The position numbers and the translations under genes are program-made. Of a stretch of 64,000 nt of DNA, positions 36,679 to 45,640 are shown in pieces; the stretch's first letter is position 1; the number at the start of each line of letters is the position of its first letter. The notes beneath the pieces are model-generated. The model made no database searches. It was not told the origin of the DNA and was given only the letters and a program-made list of their open reading frames with translations. This DNA is from Burkholderia sp. D-99 (GTDB lineage: Bacteria; Pseudomonadota; Gammaproteobacteria; Burkholderiales; Burkholderiaceae): assembly GCF_011605345.1 (NCBI RefSeq), contig NZ_JAAOXM010000003.1, forward strand, positions 620,001 to 684,000, given 5' to 3'.

Positions 36679-37923
36679 ATGACGCCGCTCGACCGCCTCC
36701 TCGACTTCTTCGCCCGCTTCTCGTTCCGGATCCGCCTGCCGCAAAGCCGCGGCGGCCGCGTGGCGCTGTCGCTCGTCTTCATCTATTTCGTCTGGGGTTC
36801 GACCTACAGCGGCCTGCATTTCGCGCTGCAGTCGTTCCCGCCGCTGCTGCTGTCGGGGCTGCGCAACCTGCTCGGCGGGATCGGTCTGTTCATCTTCGCG
36901 CTGCGCCGCAAGCCCGAATGGCCGACGCTGCTCGAAATCCGCAATGCGGGGATTGTCGGCACGATGCTCGTCGCGCTGTCGTCCGGCACGATCGCGCTCG
37001 GGATCAGTTCGGTCAGCAGCGGCTCGGCCGCGGTGATGGTGGCCACGGTGCCGCTGTTCGCGACCGTGATCGCGGCGGTCGCCGGGAGGCCGGTCACGAA
37101 AGGCGAGTGGGGGGCCGTCGCACTCGGGATGGTCGGTATCGTCGTGCTGAACTCGGGCGGCGCGGCGGCGCAGAATTCGGCACTCGGCACGATCTGCGTG
37201 CTGGCCGGCGCACTGTTCTGGGCCGGTGGCGCGCATCTCGCGACGCGGCTCAAGCTCCCGTCCGACCTGTTTCTGTCGACGTCGCTGCAGATCGGCCTGG
37301 GCGGCATGATCTCGACGCTCGTCGCCTGGCTGATCGGCGAGCGCATCGAGCACGTGATGGCGGGGCCAGTGTTCGCGTTCGTGTACCTGATGGTGTTCTG
37401 CACGATGGTCGCGTACGTTGCGTACGGCTACCTGATCCGCCACACGAGCCCGATCATCGCGAGCAGCTGCATGTACGTGAACCCGATCGTCGCGGTCGCG
37501 CTCGGTGCGCTGCTGCTGGGCGAGCCGGTGACGATGGCGACCGTGGTCGCGACCGTCGCGATCCTCGGCAGCGTCGGGCTGTCGTTCGTGTTCGATCCGG
37601 CGCGCCGGCCCGCGGCGCGCGCGGCCGCCGCCAGTTCGGCGGCCGTGGCGGCCACGTCGACGGCGGAGCCTTCATCCGCGCCCGAGCAGATCGCGGTGCC
37701 GGATGCGGCGCCGATCCTGGCGCCTTCCGCCGTCCCGCTGGCCGTGCCGACTCCGGCTGCCGTGATGGATCCTGCCGCGGTCATCGATCCGGCACCGGCG
37801 TTCGCGTCGCCGCCCATCGCTGAACCGGCACCGGCGTTCGCATCGCCGCCCATCGCTGAACCGGCACCCGCGTTCGCGCCGCCGCCCGCCGCCCAACCGG
37901 CAGTGCCCCGCGCCGACGCGTGA
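36679..37923 (+). CDS. EamA/DMT-family transporter with repetitive Ala/Pro-rich C-terminal tail
   Basis: The 414-residue protein has ten predicted transmembrane helices, beginning VFIYFVWGSTYSGLHFAL near residues 34-51, and ends its membrane part with a Val-Phe-Asp-Pro turn near residue 307. A tail of about 105 residues, rich in Ala, Pro and Ser, follows. It finishes with three 12-residue repeats of the type PAPAFASPPIAE. Most EamA proteins stop at about 300 residues. The ATG at 36679 follows GGGAGG. The substrate is unknown. The tail is probably disordered and cytoplasmic; its DNA repeats should vary between strains. Confidence 0.85.
   Translation: MTPLDRLLDFFARFSFRIRLPQSRGGRVALSLVFIYFVWGSTYSGLHFALQSFPPLLLSGLRNLLGGIGLFIFALRRKPEWPTLLEIRNAGIVGTMLVALSSGTIALGISSVSSGSAAVMVATVPLFATVIAAVAGRPVTKGEWGAVALGMVGIVVLNSGGAAAQNSALGTICVLAGALFWAGGAHLATRLKLPSDLFLSTSLQIGLGGMISTLVAWLIGERIEHVMAGPVFAFVYLMVFCTMVAYVAYGYLIRHTSPIIASSCMYVNPIVAVALGALLLGEPVTMATVVATVAILGSVGLSFVFDPARRPAARAAAASSAAVAATSTAEPSSAPEQIAVPDAAPILAPSAVPLAVPTPAAVMDPAAVIDPAPAFASPPIAEPAPAFASPPIAEPAPAFAPPPAAQPAVPRADA
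37789..37896 (+). repeat. 36-bp coding tandem repeat, three copies
   Basis: Units at 37789-37824, 37825-37860 and 37861-37896. The first two differ at one position; the third is diverged. Each encodes a 12-residue Pro/Ala block in the EamA tail, so copy-number change would keep the frame. Confidence 0.9.
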
Positions 37924-37944
37924 CGCCGCCGTGGCCGGTCGCGT

Positions 37945-39144
37945 TCAGCCGCGCCGGCCGCCGCGGTGGTGGAACCAGCCCGCGAGCGCGGTGAACACCA
38001 GCCCGGTCGTGCACATGCCGATCCAGCCGAATGCGTGCCATGCGGCCACGCCGGCAGACGAGCCGAGTGCGCCGCCGATGAAATAGCACACCATGTACAC
38101 GGTGTTGATGCGGCTGCGCGCCTCGGGCTTCAGCGCATAGATGCGCGACTGGTTCGAGATCTGCGCGGCCTGCACGCCGACGTCCAGCACGATCACGCCG
38201 ATCACGAGCCCGACGAGGCTCGAGCCCGACAGCGCGAAAATCACGAACGACAGCGCGAGCAGCGCGATCGCGAGCGAGATGATCGCGCGCGGGCCGCGCT
38301 TGTCCGCGAAGCGGCCCGCGTATGGTGCCGCGAGCGCGCCCGCCGCACCGACGATCCCGAACAGGCCGGCTGCCTGCGGGCCGAGATGGAACGGCGCGCC
38401 GGCGAGCAGCAGCGTGAGCACGGGCCAGAACGCGCTGAATCCCGCGAACAGCGCGGCGCCCGTCAGCGACGCCTCGCGCAGCCCGCGCAGTTCGACCGCC
38501 AGATGCCACATCGAGCCGAGCAGCTTGCCGTACGGCAGCGTCGACGTCGGCGAACTGCGCGGCAGGCGCAGCACGATCACGGCGGCGAGCGCGACGAGCG
38601 CCGCGACCGACGCGGCGAACACGGCGCGCCAGCCGAAATACTCGGCGACGAAGCCGGCGGCCGTACGTGCGAGCAGGATGCCGAGCAGCAGGCCGCTCAT
38701 CACGGTACCGACCGCATGCCCGCGTTCGGCCGGCGGCGCGATCTCGGCGGCGAACGGCACGGCCTGTTGCGCGATCGTCGCGAGTACGCCGATCGCGAGG
38801 CTCGCGACGGCGAGCACGGCCAGCGACGGCGCAGTGGCCGCGACGATCAGCGCGATCGACAGGCCGGCGATCTGCATCAGGATCAGCCTGCGGCGGTCGA
38901 AGCGGTCGCCGAGCGGCGCGAGCAGGAACATGCCGGCCGCATAGCCGAGCTGCGTCGCGGTCGGCACTGCACCGATCCACGAAGCACCGTCGGGAAACGC
39001 CGAGCGGAAGCTGTCGAGCAGCGGCTGGTTGTAGTAGATGTTCGCGACGGACACGCCCGCGATCGTCGCGAGCAGCAACAGCAGGCTGCGCGAATAGTGG
39101 GGCGAGGCGGCGTCGGTCGGATGGTCGGTGGAGGCGGTGGACAT
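37945..39144 (-). CDS. MFS transporter (drug/metabolite exporter type)
   Basis: The 399-residue protein has twelve predicted transmembrane helices and the MFS motif A loop as LAPLGDRFDRRRLIL after helix 2. The opening SVANIYYNQPLLDSF matches the YgaY/YfhI-like exporter branch. No large soluble domain is present. The gene converges on the upstream EamA gene. Its promoter region (39145-39514) contains the octanucleotide VNTR, so expression could vary with repeat number. The substrate is not predictable. Confidence 0.85.
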   Translation of the reverse strand: MSTASTDHPTDAASPHYSRSLLLLLATIAGVSVANIYYNQPLLDSFRSAFPDGASWIGAVPTATQLGYAAGMFLLAPLGDRFDRRRLILMQIAGLSIALIVAATAPSLAVLAVASLAIGVLATIAQQAVPFAAEIAPPAERGHAVGTVMSGLLLGILLARTAAGFVAEYFGWRAVFAASVAALVALAAVIVLRLPRSSPTSTLPYGKLLGSMWHLAVELRGLREASLTGAALFAGFSAFWPVLTLLLAGAPFHLGPQAAGLFGIVGAAGALAAPYAGRFADKRGPRAIISLAIALLALSFVIFALSGSSLVGLVIGVIVLDVGVQAAQISNQSRIYALKPEARSRINTVYMVCYFIGGALGSSAGVAAWHAFGWIGMCTTGLVFTALAGWFHHRGGRRG

Positions 39145-39280
39145 GGCTGCGCGGACGGAGTGGGGCGGCGCGGCGCGCGGCGCACGCGTCGGGTGCGCAG
39201 GCGGGCGAGGTGCCGGTCAAGGCTGGCGATCATACCGGAGCGATGTGAATCCTGCCGGACGGGCGGCAGATCGGCAGAAT

Positions 39281-39456
39281 CGGCAGAACGGCAGAACGGC
39301 AGAACGGCAGAACGGCAGAACGGCAGAACGGCAGAACGGCAGAACGGCAGAACGGCAGAACGGCAGAACGGCAGAACGGCAGAACGGCAGAACGGCAGAA
39401 CGGCAGAGCGGCAGAGCGGCAGAGCGGCAGAGCGGCAGAACGGCAGAACGGCAGAA
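39281..39456. repeat. Octanucleotide VNTR, 22 copies of CGGCAGAA/G
   Basis: Twenty-two consecutive 8-bp units run without interruption. Four of them (starting 39401, 39409, 39417 and 39425) are CGGCAGAG and the rest CGGCAGAA; degenerate units flank the array (39263-39280). Because 8 is not a multiple of 3, the array stays open in several frames, giving false ORFs. It lies between the metallophosphoesterase stop and the MFS start, both on the - strand. Confidence 0.95.
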
Positions 39457-39514
39457 TCGGCGCGACCGGCAAAACCGGCCAGCCGCCACCGGTCATCGTG
39501 CGTTCCTCACTCCA

Positions 39515-40339
39515 TCAGTCGACCAGCTCGCCCGTCGGTTCATAGAACGGATAAGGCCCGGCGCCTTCATCGACATACACGTGGTGCGACGTCATTCCCG
39601 TATCGGGCGCATAGCGATGGACCGCGAACGCCGGCGGTTCGAGCCGGAATGCGGATGGCGCGTCGGTTCGCAGGTCGAATGCGACCTGATGGGCGGGCGA
39701 CGGCACCGCGGCCGCGAGCGTGCCGCCGAAGCGCGTGAACATCGTGCGATGCACGTGGCCGCACAGCACGCGCTCGACGTTCGGATGACCGCGCAGCAGC
39801 GAGTCGAGTTTCGCGGCGGCGGCGGGGGCGAGGCGCAGCTTGTCCATGTGGCCGATGCCCGCCGCGAACGGCGGGTGATGCAGCGCGACGATCACGGGCC
39901 GGTCGCGCGCGGCGTCGAGCTGTGCGGCGAGCCAGGTGAGCCGTGCATCGCACAGGTCGCCATGGCTTGCGCCCGGCACCTGCGAATCGAGTGCGAGCAC
40001 GCGCACTGCGCCGACGTCGAGCGCGTACTGCACGAATTCGCCTTCCTGCAGCTCGGCGCGATCGGCGAACGCGCGGCGCAACCCGGCGCGGTCGTCGTGA
40101 TTGCCGATCATCAGGTAGTACGGAATCTCGAGCGCCGCGAGCAGCCCGCGCAGGTTGCCGTACTCTTCATCGTGGCCGAAATCGGTCAGGTCGCCGGTGA
40201 CGAGCACGGCGTCGGGGCGTGGCACGAGCGCGTTCAGTTTTTCGATGCAGCGCGTGAGCGCGGCCGCGGTGTCGACGCGCCGGTACGCGAGCTGTCCCGG
40301 ACGCTTGATGTGGAGATCGCTGATTTGAGCAAGCAGCAT
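39515..40339 (-). CDS. Calcineurin-type metallophosphoesterase (CpdA-like)
   Basis: The 274-residue enzyme has the five metallophosphatase blocks: QISDLHIK (residues 5-12), [24 protein letters not shown] and CGHVHRTMF. These hold two divalent metals and place it with CpdA/GpdQ-type phosphodiesterases, which act on cyclic nucleotides or glycerophosphodiesters. GAGGA precedes the ATG at 40339. It is the last gene of the LacI-controlled ABC transporter operon, so it may process the imported phosphorylated substrate rather than cAMP. Confidence 0.88.
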   Translation of the reverse strand: MLLAQISDLHIKRPGQLAYRRVDTAAALTRCIEKLNALVPRPDAVLVTGDLTDFGHDEEYGNLRGLLAALEIPYYLMIGNHDDRAGLRRAFADRAELQEGEFVQYALDVGAVRVLALDSQVPGASHGDLCDARLTWLAAQLDAARDRPVIVALHHPPFAAGIGHMDKLRLAPAAAAKLDSLLRGHPNVERVLCGHVHRTMFTRFGGTLAAAVPSPAHQVAFDLRTDAPSAFRLEPPAFAVHRYAPDTGMTSHHVYVDEGAGPYPFYEPTGELVD

Positions 40340-40426
40340 CGTCGTTCCTCGGAATCGTCTGATTGTTGTCGCGGCGTCGTTGCGCGCCGCGGTGGGGTGC
40401 TGCATGGATGATGCCCGAACGACGGA

Positions 40427-41458
40427 TTACGCGCCGAGCGCGATCAGGCCTTCCGGGGCGATCGTGAGGCCGACCGCCGTACCACGCGCGAGCGCGATGC
40501 GGCCCGGCACGTCGATCACGAGCGCGTCGGGTGCCGCGTGTTCGATCGTGAGCCGGGTGCGCTCGCCGAGGAACGCGCACGCACTGACCGCGCCGCGCAG
40601 CGGCGCATGCTCGGGATCGGCGAGTTGCGCATCCTCGGGGCGGAAGAACCATTCGTCGGCGGCGTGCGGCGTCGCGATCGCGCCGCCCGTGGTCACCAGC
40701 GTGCCGTCGCGCCATTGCCCGGCGAGCCGGTTCAGCGTGCCGATGAACTGTGCGACCGTGCGATTGGCCGGGTGGTAGTAAATGTCGCGCGGCGTGCCGA
40801 TCTGTTCGATGCGGCCGGCGCCCATCACGACGATCCGGTCGCCGAGTTCCATCGCTTCGGCCTGATCGTGCGTCACGTAGACCGTCGTCACGCCGAGTTC
40901 GCGCAGCAGCGTATTCATCTCGCGACGCAGCGTGTCGCGCAGCTTCGCGTCGAGTGCGGTCAGCGGCTCGTCGAGCAGCAGCACGCGGGGGCGCACCGCC
41001 AGCGCGCGAGCCAGCGCGACGCGCTGGCGCTGGCCGCCCGACAGCTGGTCGACCGGCTTGTCCGCATGCGCGTCGAGCCGCATCATCGCGAGCAGTTCGT
41101 CGACACGCTCGCGCAGCGCGCGCGGCTCGGTCTTGCGGATCTTCAGCCCGTAGCCGACGTTGCCGCGCACCGTCAGGTTCGGAAACAGCGCGTAGTTCTG
41201 GAACACCATGCCGACCTGCCGGCGCTCGATCGGCAGCGCGGTCACGTCGTCATGGCCGAACGCGATCGTGCCGCCGGCGTCCGGCGTGTCGAGGCCCGCG
41301 ATCAGGCGCAGCGTCGTCGTCTTGCCGCAGCCCGACGGCCCGAGCAGCACGAGCGTTTCGCCCGCGCCGATCGACAGGTCGAGCGGTTCGAGCACGCGCG
41401 TGCCGCGGAACGTCTTCGCGCAGCGGGTCAGGGTGATGGGGGTGGAATCGAGTTTCAT
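40427..41458 (-). CDS. ABC transporter ATPase (Fe/phosphonate/phosphosugar type)
   Basis: The 343-residue subunit has Walker A GPSGCGKTT, Q-loop FQNYALFP, signature LSGGQRQRVALARAL, Walker B LLLDEPLTALD and a C-terminal TOBE-like domain (about 240-343). The ATG at 41458 follows the permease stop by 13 bases. It belongs to the same subfamily as FbpC, PotA and 2-aminoethylphosphonate PhnT ATPases. Confidence 0.9.
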   Translation of the reverse strand: MKLDSTPITLTRCAKTFRGTRVLEPLDLSIGAGETLVLLGPSGCGKTTTLRLIAGLDTPDAGGTIAFGHDDVTALPIERRQVGMVFQNYALFPNLTVRGNVGYGLKIRKTEPRALRERVDELLAMMRLDAHADKPVDQLSGGQRQRVALARALAVRPRVLLLDEPLTALDAKLRDTLRREMNTLLRELGVTTVYVTHDQAEAMELGDRIVVMGAGRIEQIGTPRDIYYHPANRTVAQFIGTLNRLAGQWRDGTLVTTGGAIATPHAADEWFFRPEDAQLADPEHAPLRGAVSACAFLGERTRLTIEHAAPDALVIDVPGRIALARGTAVGLTIAPEGLIALGA

Positions 41459-41471
41459 GTCTGCGAGAAAT

Positions 41472-42362
41472 TCAGCGCGAGCGCTTCTTGAGCGCGCGCG
41501 TGCCGGACGGATCGACACCGAGCCACTGCATCGCGACGAGCAGCGGCAGCGTCATCAGCAGGAACAGGATCGTGTATGCGCTGCCGACTTCGAGGCGCAA
41601 CGACGCATAGGTATCGGCGAGCCCGACCGGCAGCGTCTTGGTGTCGGGCGTATGCAGCATCCACGTGAGGTTGAATTCGCCGATCGACAGCGTGAGCACC
41701 GCGAGCGCACCCGCGACGATGCCGGGGCGCAGGTTCGGCAGCACGATCGTGACGAAGCGCGTGACGAACGATGCGCCGAGGCTGGCCGCACCTTCCTCGA
41801 GCGTGCGCAGGTCGGCACCGGCCGCGACGGCCGCGACCGCGCGCACCATGAACGGCAGCGTGAACACTACGTGGCCGACGACGATGAACCACAGGCTCAT
41901 CCGGAACGCCGTGAAGCCGCCGTACACGACCAGCAGCGCGAGCGCCGACGCGAGGCCCGGCAGCGCAACCGGCAGCACCAGTGCCTCCTCGATCGCGCGC
42001 GCGACGCGGCTCTTGCTGCGCGCGAGCGCATAGCCGGCCGGCACGCCGGTGACGAGCACGATCGCGAGCGTCGCGAACGCGACGTAGAGCGATAGCGCGA
42101 CCGAGCCGTGATACTGCTGCCACACTTGTTCCAGCCAGCGCAGCGTGAGGCCGCTCGACAGGCCGCGGAAATAGTTGACGGTGAGGCCCGCGAGCACCGA
42201 CATCACGACGGGCACGATCAGGAACGCGCACAGCAGCAGCGTGACGCCCCATTGCAGCGCGGCGATCGCGCGCGCGCCGGTGACGCGCGGCGCGCGGCGG
42301 GCGACACCGTTCGCCTGCGCGGGAGCGGGCGACGGCGTGGAAGAGCCGGAAAGCGATTGCAT
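41472..42362 (-). CDS. ABC transporter permease, second subunit
   Basis: This 296-residue protein has six predicted transmembrane helices after a Pro/Ala-rich cytoplasmic start. Its EAA-type loop, LEEGAASLGASFVTRFVTIVL, contacts the ATPase (written in part as EEGAASLGAS). It pairs with the permease encoded 10 bases upstream. Confidence 0.88.
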   Translation of the reverse strand: MQSLSGSSTPSPAPAQANGVARRAPRVTGARAIAALQWGVTLLLCAFLIVPVVMSVLAGLTVNYFRGLSSGLTLRWLEQVWQQYHGSVALSLYVAFATLAIVLVTGVPAGYALARSKSRVARAIEEALVLPVALPGLASALALLVVYGGFTAFRMSLWFIVVGHVVFTLPFMVRAVAAVAAGADLRTLEEGAASLGASFVTRFVTIVLPNLRPGIVAGALAVLTLSIGEFNLTWMLHTPDTKTLPVGLADTYASLRLEVGSAYTILFLLMTLPLLVAMQWLGVDPSGTRALKKRSR

Positions 42363-42372
42363 GCAGGAATCC

Positions 42373-43197
42373 TCAGGCCGCGGCGGCGGCGGTGTGGCCG
42401 GTGAAGCGGCGCGCGAGTGCGAGCACGACCCAGGTGACGATCCCGAGCACGATCGACAGGCCGGCCGCCGTCGCGATGTTCGCGTTCAGCGTGAACTCGG
42501 TATAGATCGTCATCGGCAGCACGTTCAGGTCGGTGGCGAGCGTGAACGCGGTGCCGAACGCGCCCATCGCGGTCGCGAAGCAGATCGCGCCCGCCGCGAT
42601 CAGGCCCGGCGCGAGCGCCGGCAGCACGATGTCGACGAAGATGCGCCACGGCGACGCGCCGAGCGAACGCGCGGCTTCCTCGAGCGACGCGTCGAGCTTG
42701 GACGCCGCCGCGATCACGGTGACGATCACGCGCGGAATCGAGAAGTACAGGTAGCCGATGAACAGCCCCGCGACCGAGTACGCGAATACCCACTTGTCAC
42801 CCGTGAGCTTCGCGGACAGCATGCCGATCAACCCTTGTCGCCCGGCGAGCATGATCACCATGAAGCCGACGACGACGCCCGGGAACGCGAGCGGAAACGT
42901 GAGCAGCGCGAGCAGCACGCGCTTGCCTCCGAATTCGCGGCGCGCGAGCAGGAGGCCCGAGATCGTCGACAGCGCGAGCGTCGCGAGCGTGACGCCCGCG
43001 GACAGTGCGACGGTCTCGCCGAGGCTCTTCATGTAGCGTGCATTGCCGAGCAGGGCCGCGTAGTGCGAGAAGAACGCGCCGTCGGCGGACACCTGGACGA
43101 GCGCCGCCATCGGCAGCAGCCAGAAGGCGGCGAACACCGCGAGCGCCGGCGCGACGAGCGCGACGCGCCAGCGTAGCGGGAAGGTCAGGTCAAGCAT
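42373..43197 (-). CDS. ABC transporter permease, first subunit
   Basis: The 274-residue protein has six predicted transmembrane helices and an EAA loop LEEAARSLGASPWRIFVDI. The ATG at 43197, 17 bases after the binding-protein stop, gives an N-terminus (MLDLTFPLRWRVAL) that leads directly into helix 1. No strong ribosome site is seen, suggesting coupling to the upstream gene. Confidence 0.87.
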   Translation of the reverse strand: MLDLTFPLRWRVALVAPALAVFAAFWLLPMAALVQVSADGAFFSHYAALLGNARYMKSLGETVALSAGVTLATLALSTISGLLLARREFGGKRVLLALLTFPLAFPGVVVGFMVIMLAGRQGLIGMLSAKLTGDKWVFAYSVAGLFIGYLYFSIPRVIVTVIAAASKLDASLEEAARSLGASPWRIFVDIVLPALAPGLIAAGAICFATAMGAFGTAFTLATDLNVLPMTIYTEFTLNANIATAAGLSIVLGIVTWVVLALARRFTGHTAAAAA

Positions 43198-43214
43198 CGA
43201 TGATGTCCGGCCGC

Positions 43215-44243
43215 TTACTGCATCACCTGCAGGTACTGCTGGCCGAATGCCTGCTGGCCGGCCGCCATCTTGCCGAAGTCGACCGATTTCGCACGGGCGT
43301 ATTCGCTCGCCGGCAGGAACTTCGACGCGACGTCGGCGCCAAGCGCCTGCGCGCGAACCGGTCGCAGATAAGCGTTGGCCCAAAGCTTCTGGCCTTCGTC
43401 GGACAGCACGAAGTCGAGCACCTTCTTGCCGTTCGCGTCGTGCGGTGCACCCTTCACGAGGCTCATCACGTACGGCACCGCGATCGTGCCTTCCTTCGGG
43501 ATCACGAACTCGACGTTCGCGCTGTCCTTGTACTTCGCGCGATACGCATCGAAGTCGTAGTCGAGCAGGATCGGAATCTCGCCCGACAGCACGCGTGCAT
43601 ACGCAGTCTGCTTCGGCACGATCGGCGCGTTCGCCTTCAGCTTGCGGAACCAGTCGAGCGCCGGCTTGAAGTTGTCGAGGCTGCCGCCGAGCGCCTGGTT
43701 CACGGCCACCGCACCCGCATAGCCGACGAACGCGCTCGACGGGTCGAGATAACCGACCATGCCCTTGTATTCCGGCTTCAGCAGATCGGCCCACGAGCGC
43801 GGTACCGGCTTGCCGTCGAGTGCGTCCTTGTTCACGAAGAAGCCGAGCGTGCCCGAATGGATCGCGAACCAGTAGCCTTGCGGGTCCTTCAGGTTCGCGG
43901 GGATGTCGTTCCAGTGCGCGGGCTTGTACGGTGCGATCACGCCCTTGTCTTTCGCCTGGAAGGCCGACGACACGCCGAGATAAACGACGTCGGCCACCGG
44001 GCTCTTCTGCTCGGCGATCAGCTGCGCGATCGACTGGCCCGAGTTCTTGTTGTCGAACGGCACGCGGATGCCGGTCTTCTGCTTGATCGCCGCGATCTGC
44101 GCGGCCCAGTCGGCCCATTCGGGCGGGCAGTTGTAGCAGATCACCGTTTCATCGGCATGGGCAGCGGGCGCGCCGGCGATGAGCGCGGCGCAGGCGAGCG
44201 GCGCGGCGAGCGCGCGCAGCAGCGAGGTCAAGCGAAAGGACAC
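43215..44243 (-). CDS. ABC transporter substrate-binding protein
   Basis: The 342-residue protein has a Sec signal peptide ending APAAHADE and a class II binding fold that begins TVICYNCPPEWADWAAQI. The start is GTG 44243 with GGAGA at good spacing. Relatives include ferric, phosphonate and hexose-phosphate (AfuA) binders. The CYNCP segment, with two cysteines three apart, is unusual. Together with the LacI regulator and the phosphoesterase, a phosphorylated sugar, glycerophosphodiester or phosphonate is the likely ligand. Confidence 0.82.
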   Translation of the reverse strand: MSFRLTSLLRALAAPLACAALIAGAPAAHADETVICYNCPPEWADWAAQIAAIKQKTGIRVPFDNKNSGQSIAQLIAEQKSPVADVVYLGVSSAFQAKDKGVIAPYKPAHWNDIPANLKDPQGYWFAIHSGTLGFFVNKDALDGKPVPRSWADLLKPEYKGMVGYLDPSSAFVGYAGAVAVNQALGGSLDNFKPALDWFRKLKANAPIVPKQTAYARVLSGEIPILLDYDFDAYRAKYKDSANVEFVIPKEGTIAVPYVMSLVKGAPHDANGKKVLDFVLSDEGQKLWANAYLRPVRAQALGADVASKFLPASEYARAKSVDFGKMAAGQQAFGQQYLQVMQ

Positions 44244-44311
44244 GGTAGGTCTCCGGGCGAGGGTGAGGCGCTGGGGTGGTGTGGTTGTGTGCGTGGCGGT
44301 GTGGCGTGCGT

Positions 44312-45337
44312 TCAGGCCTTGCGCAATTGCAGGTCGGCGGCTGGCGGGGCGACCGTCGCGCCGTCGCGCACCACGTGCGGCAGGATCAGCGACGTGCGTT
44401 CGATCGCTGCGCCGCCGATGCATTCGACGAGACGTTGCCACGCGTGGCGGCCGATGTCGCGGTTCGGCGTCGCGACGCTCGCGAGCGGCGGCGCGAGCAA
44501 TTCGCCGATCGCGATCCCGTCGAAGCCGAGCACCGACAGGTCGTCCGGGATCGAGAAGCCCGCACGGCGCAGGCCGCGCATCACGACCATCGCGAGCAGG
44601 TCGTTGCTGCAGAAGAGGGCGGTCGGGCGCGTTGCGTGCGCGGTGAGATGCGCGAGCACCGCATCGGGCAGCTCGGGTGCGTTGAAGTCGACTTCGACCG
44701 GCGGCAGCGTGGCGACGCCGCTTTCCTCGAGTGCCTGCGCATAACCGAGATGACGCTGGCGTGCGCGATCCGATGCGGCGAGCGAGCCGGCCAGCATCAG
44801 CACACGGCGGTGACCGCGCGCGGTCAGCAGCCGCACGCCGTCATAGGCGGCGCTGCGGTTGTCGACCGATACCGACGGGCGGCGCTGTGTGTCGTTGTGC
44901 ATCAGCACGTAGTGCGGGCCGTCGCGGTCGAGCATGTCGAGCAGCGGGTGCGTATCCGCGTCGGCGACGGTGAGGATCAGCCCTTCGACGCGCTGCTCGC
45001 GCAGCGTCTCGATCGCGTGGCGCTCGCGCGCCGCATCGTATTCGGTCGTCATCAGGATCAGCTTGAAGCCGGCCGCGGTCGCGAGTTCGTCGATACCTTG
45101 CAGGCAGTCGGCGAACACGGGGTTCGACAATGTTGGCAGAACGACGCCCACGAGCCGCGTGCGCTCGCCGCGCAGCTGCCGGCCGAGCGGGCTCGGGCGG
45201 AACTGCAGCGTGTCGATCGCGGTGCGGATGGTCTGCAGCGTGGCGGGGCTGACGGTATGCGGTGCGTTGATCGCGCGTGAGACAGTGGCGATCGAGAAGC
45301 CCGCGAGGGCAGCGACATCCTTGATGGTCGAGGTCAT
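44312..45337 (-). CDS. LacI-family transcriptional repressor
   Basis: This 341-residue regulator begins with the LacI helix-turn-helix (TIKDVAALAGFSIATVSRAI, residues 4-23) and a hinge helix (SPLGRQLRG region). A periplasmic-binding-like effector domain with VGVVLPTLSNPVFADCLQGI near residues 62-81 follows. It is the first gene of the operon with the ABC transporter and phosphoesterase. Two operators lie directly upstream (45353-45387), so it should repress its own operon until the substrate is present. Confidence 0.92.
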   Translation of the reverse strand: MTSTIKDVAALAGFSIATVSRAINAPHTVSPATLQTIRTAIDTLQFRPSPLGRQLRGERTRLVGVVLPTLSNPVFADCLQGIDELATAAGFKLILMTTEYDAARERHAIETLREQRVEGLILTVADADTHPLLDMLDRDGPHYVLMHNDTQRRPSVSVDNRSAAYDGVRLLTARGHRRVLMLAGSLAASDRARQRHLGYAQALEESGVATLPPVEVDFNAPELPDAVLAHLTAHATRPTALFCSNDLLAMVVMRGLRRAGFSIPDDLSVLGFDGIAIGELLAPPLASVATPNRDIGRHAWQRLVECIGGAAIERTSLILPHVVRDGATVAPPAADLQLRKA

Positions 45338-45352
45338 GAAGTAGCGCGATGT

Positions 45353-45387
45353 AAACGTTTTCGGCCGGAAAATTATCGAAAACGTTT
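45353..45387. promoter_or_regulatory. Paired LacI-type operators
   Basis: AAACGTTTTCG at 45353-45363 and its exact inverse CGAAAACGTTT at 45377-45387. Each contains the self-complementary AAACGTTT. The pair is about 16-50 bases upstream of the LacI start. Confidence 0.75.
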
Positions 45388-45640
45388 GTGACTGCGCGAT
45401 GACGCTGGCGACGCTTGTTTCGCAAAAAGCGCGATACAAACGTCTGACGGATAGGGCCGCCGGATGACGCGGACTCGATTGTATCGGGGATGTTGCGGCG
45501 CGGGAGGATATCGTCGGCGGCGGCGTGCCGGTGTCGATTACGAAGGATGAATCCGTGCGGCGTCGGGGCGTGTCGCCATGTGGCGCCGCAGAATAAGGGA
45601 ACGCACGGGCAAGCAATGGTAGAATCGCGTCCGCCCTCTT

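Noticed and set aside
39281..39456. CRISPR array
   Set aside because: Units are contiguous 8-mers with no spacers, and no cas genes are present.
39128..39738. Open frames through the VNTR encoding [12 protein letters not shown] repeats
   Set aside because: An 8-bp repeat without stop codons is open in several frames on both strands; no start, ribosome site or family supports translation.
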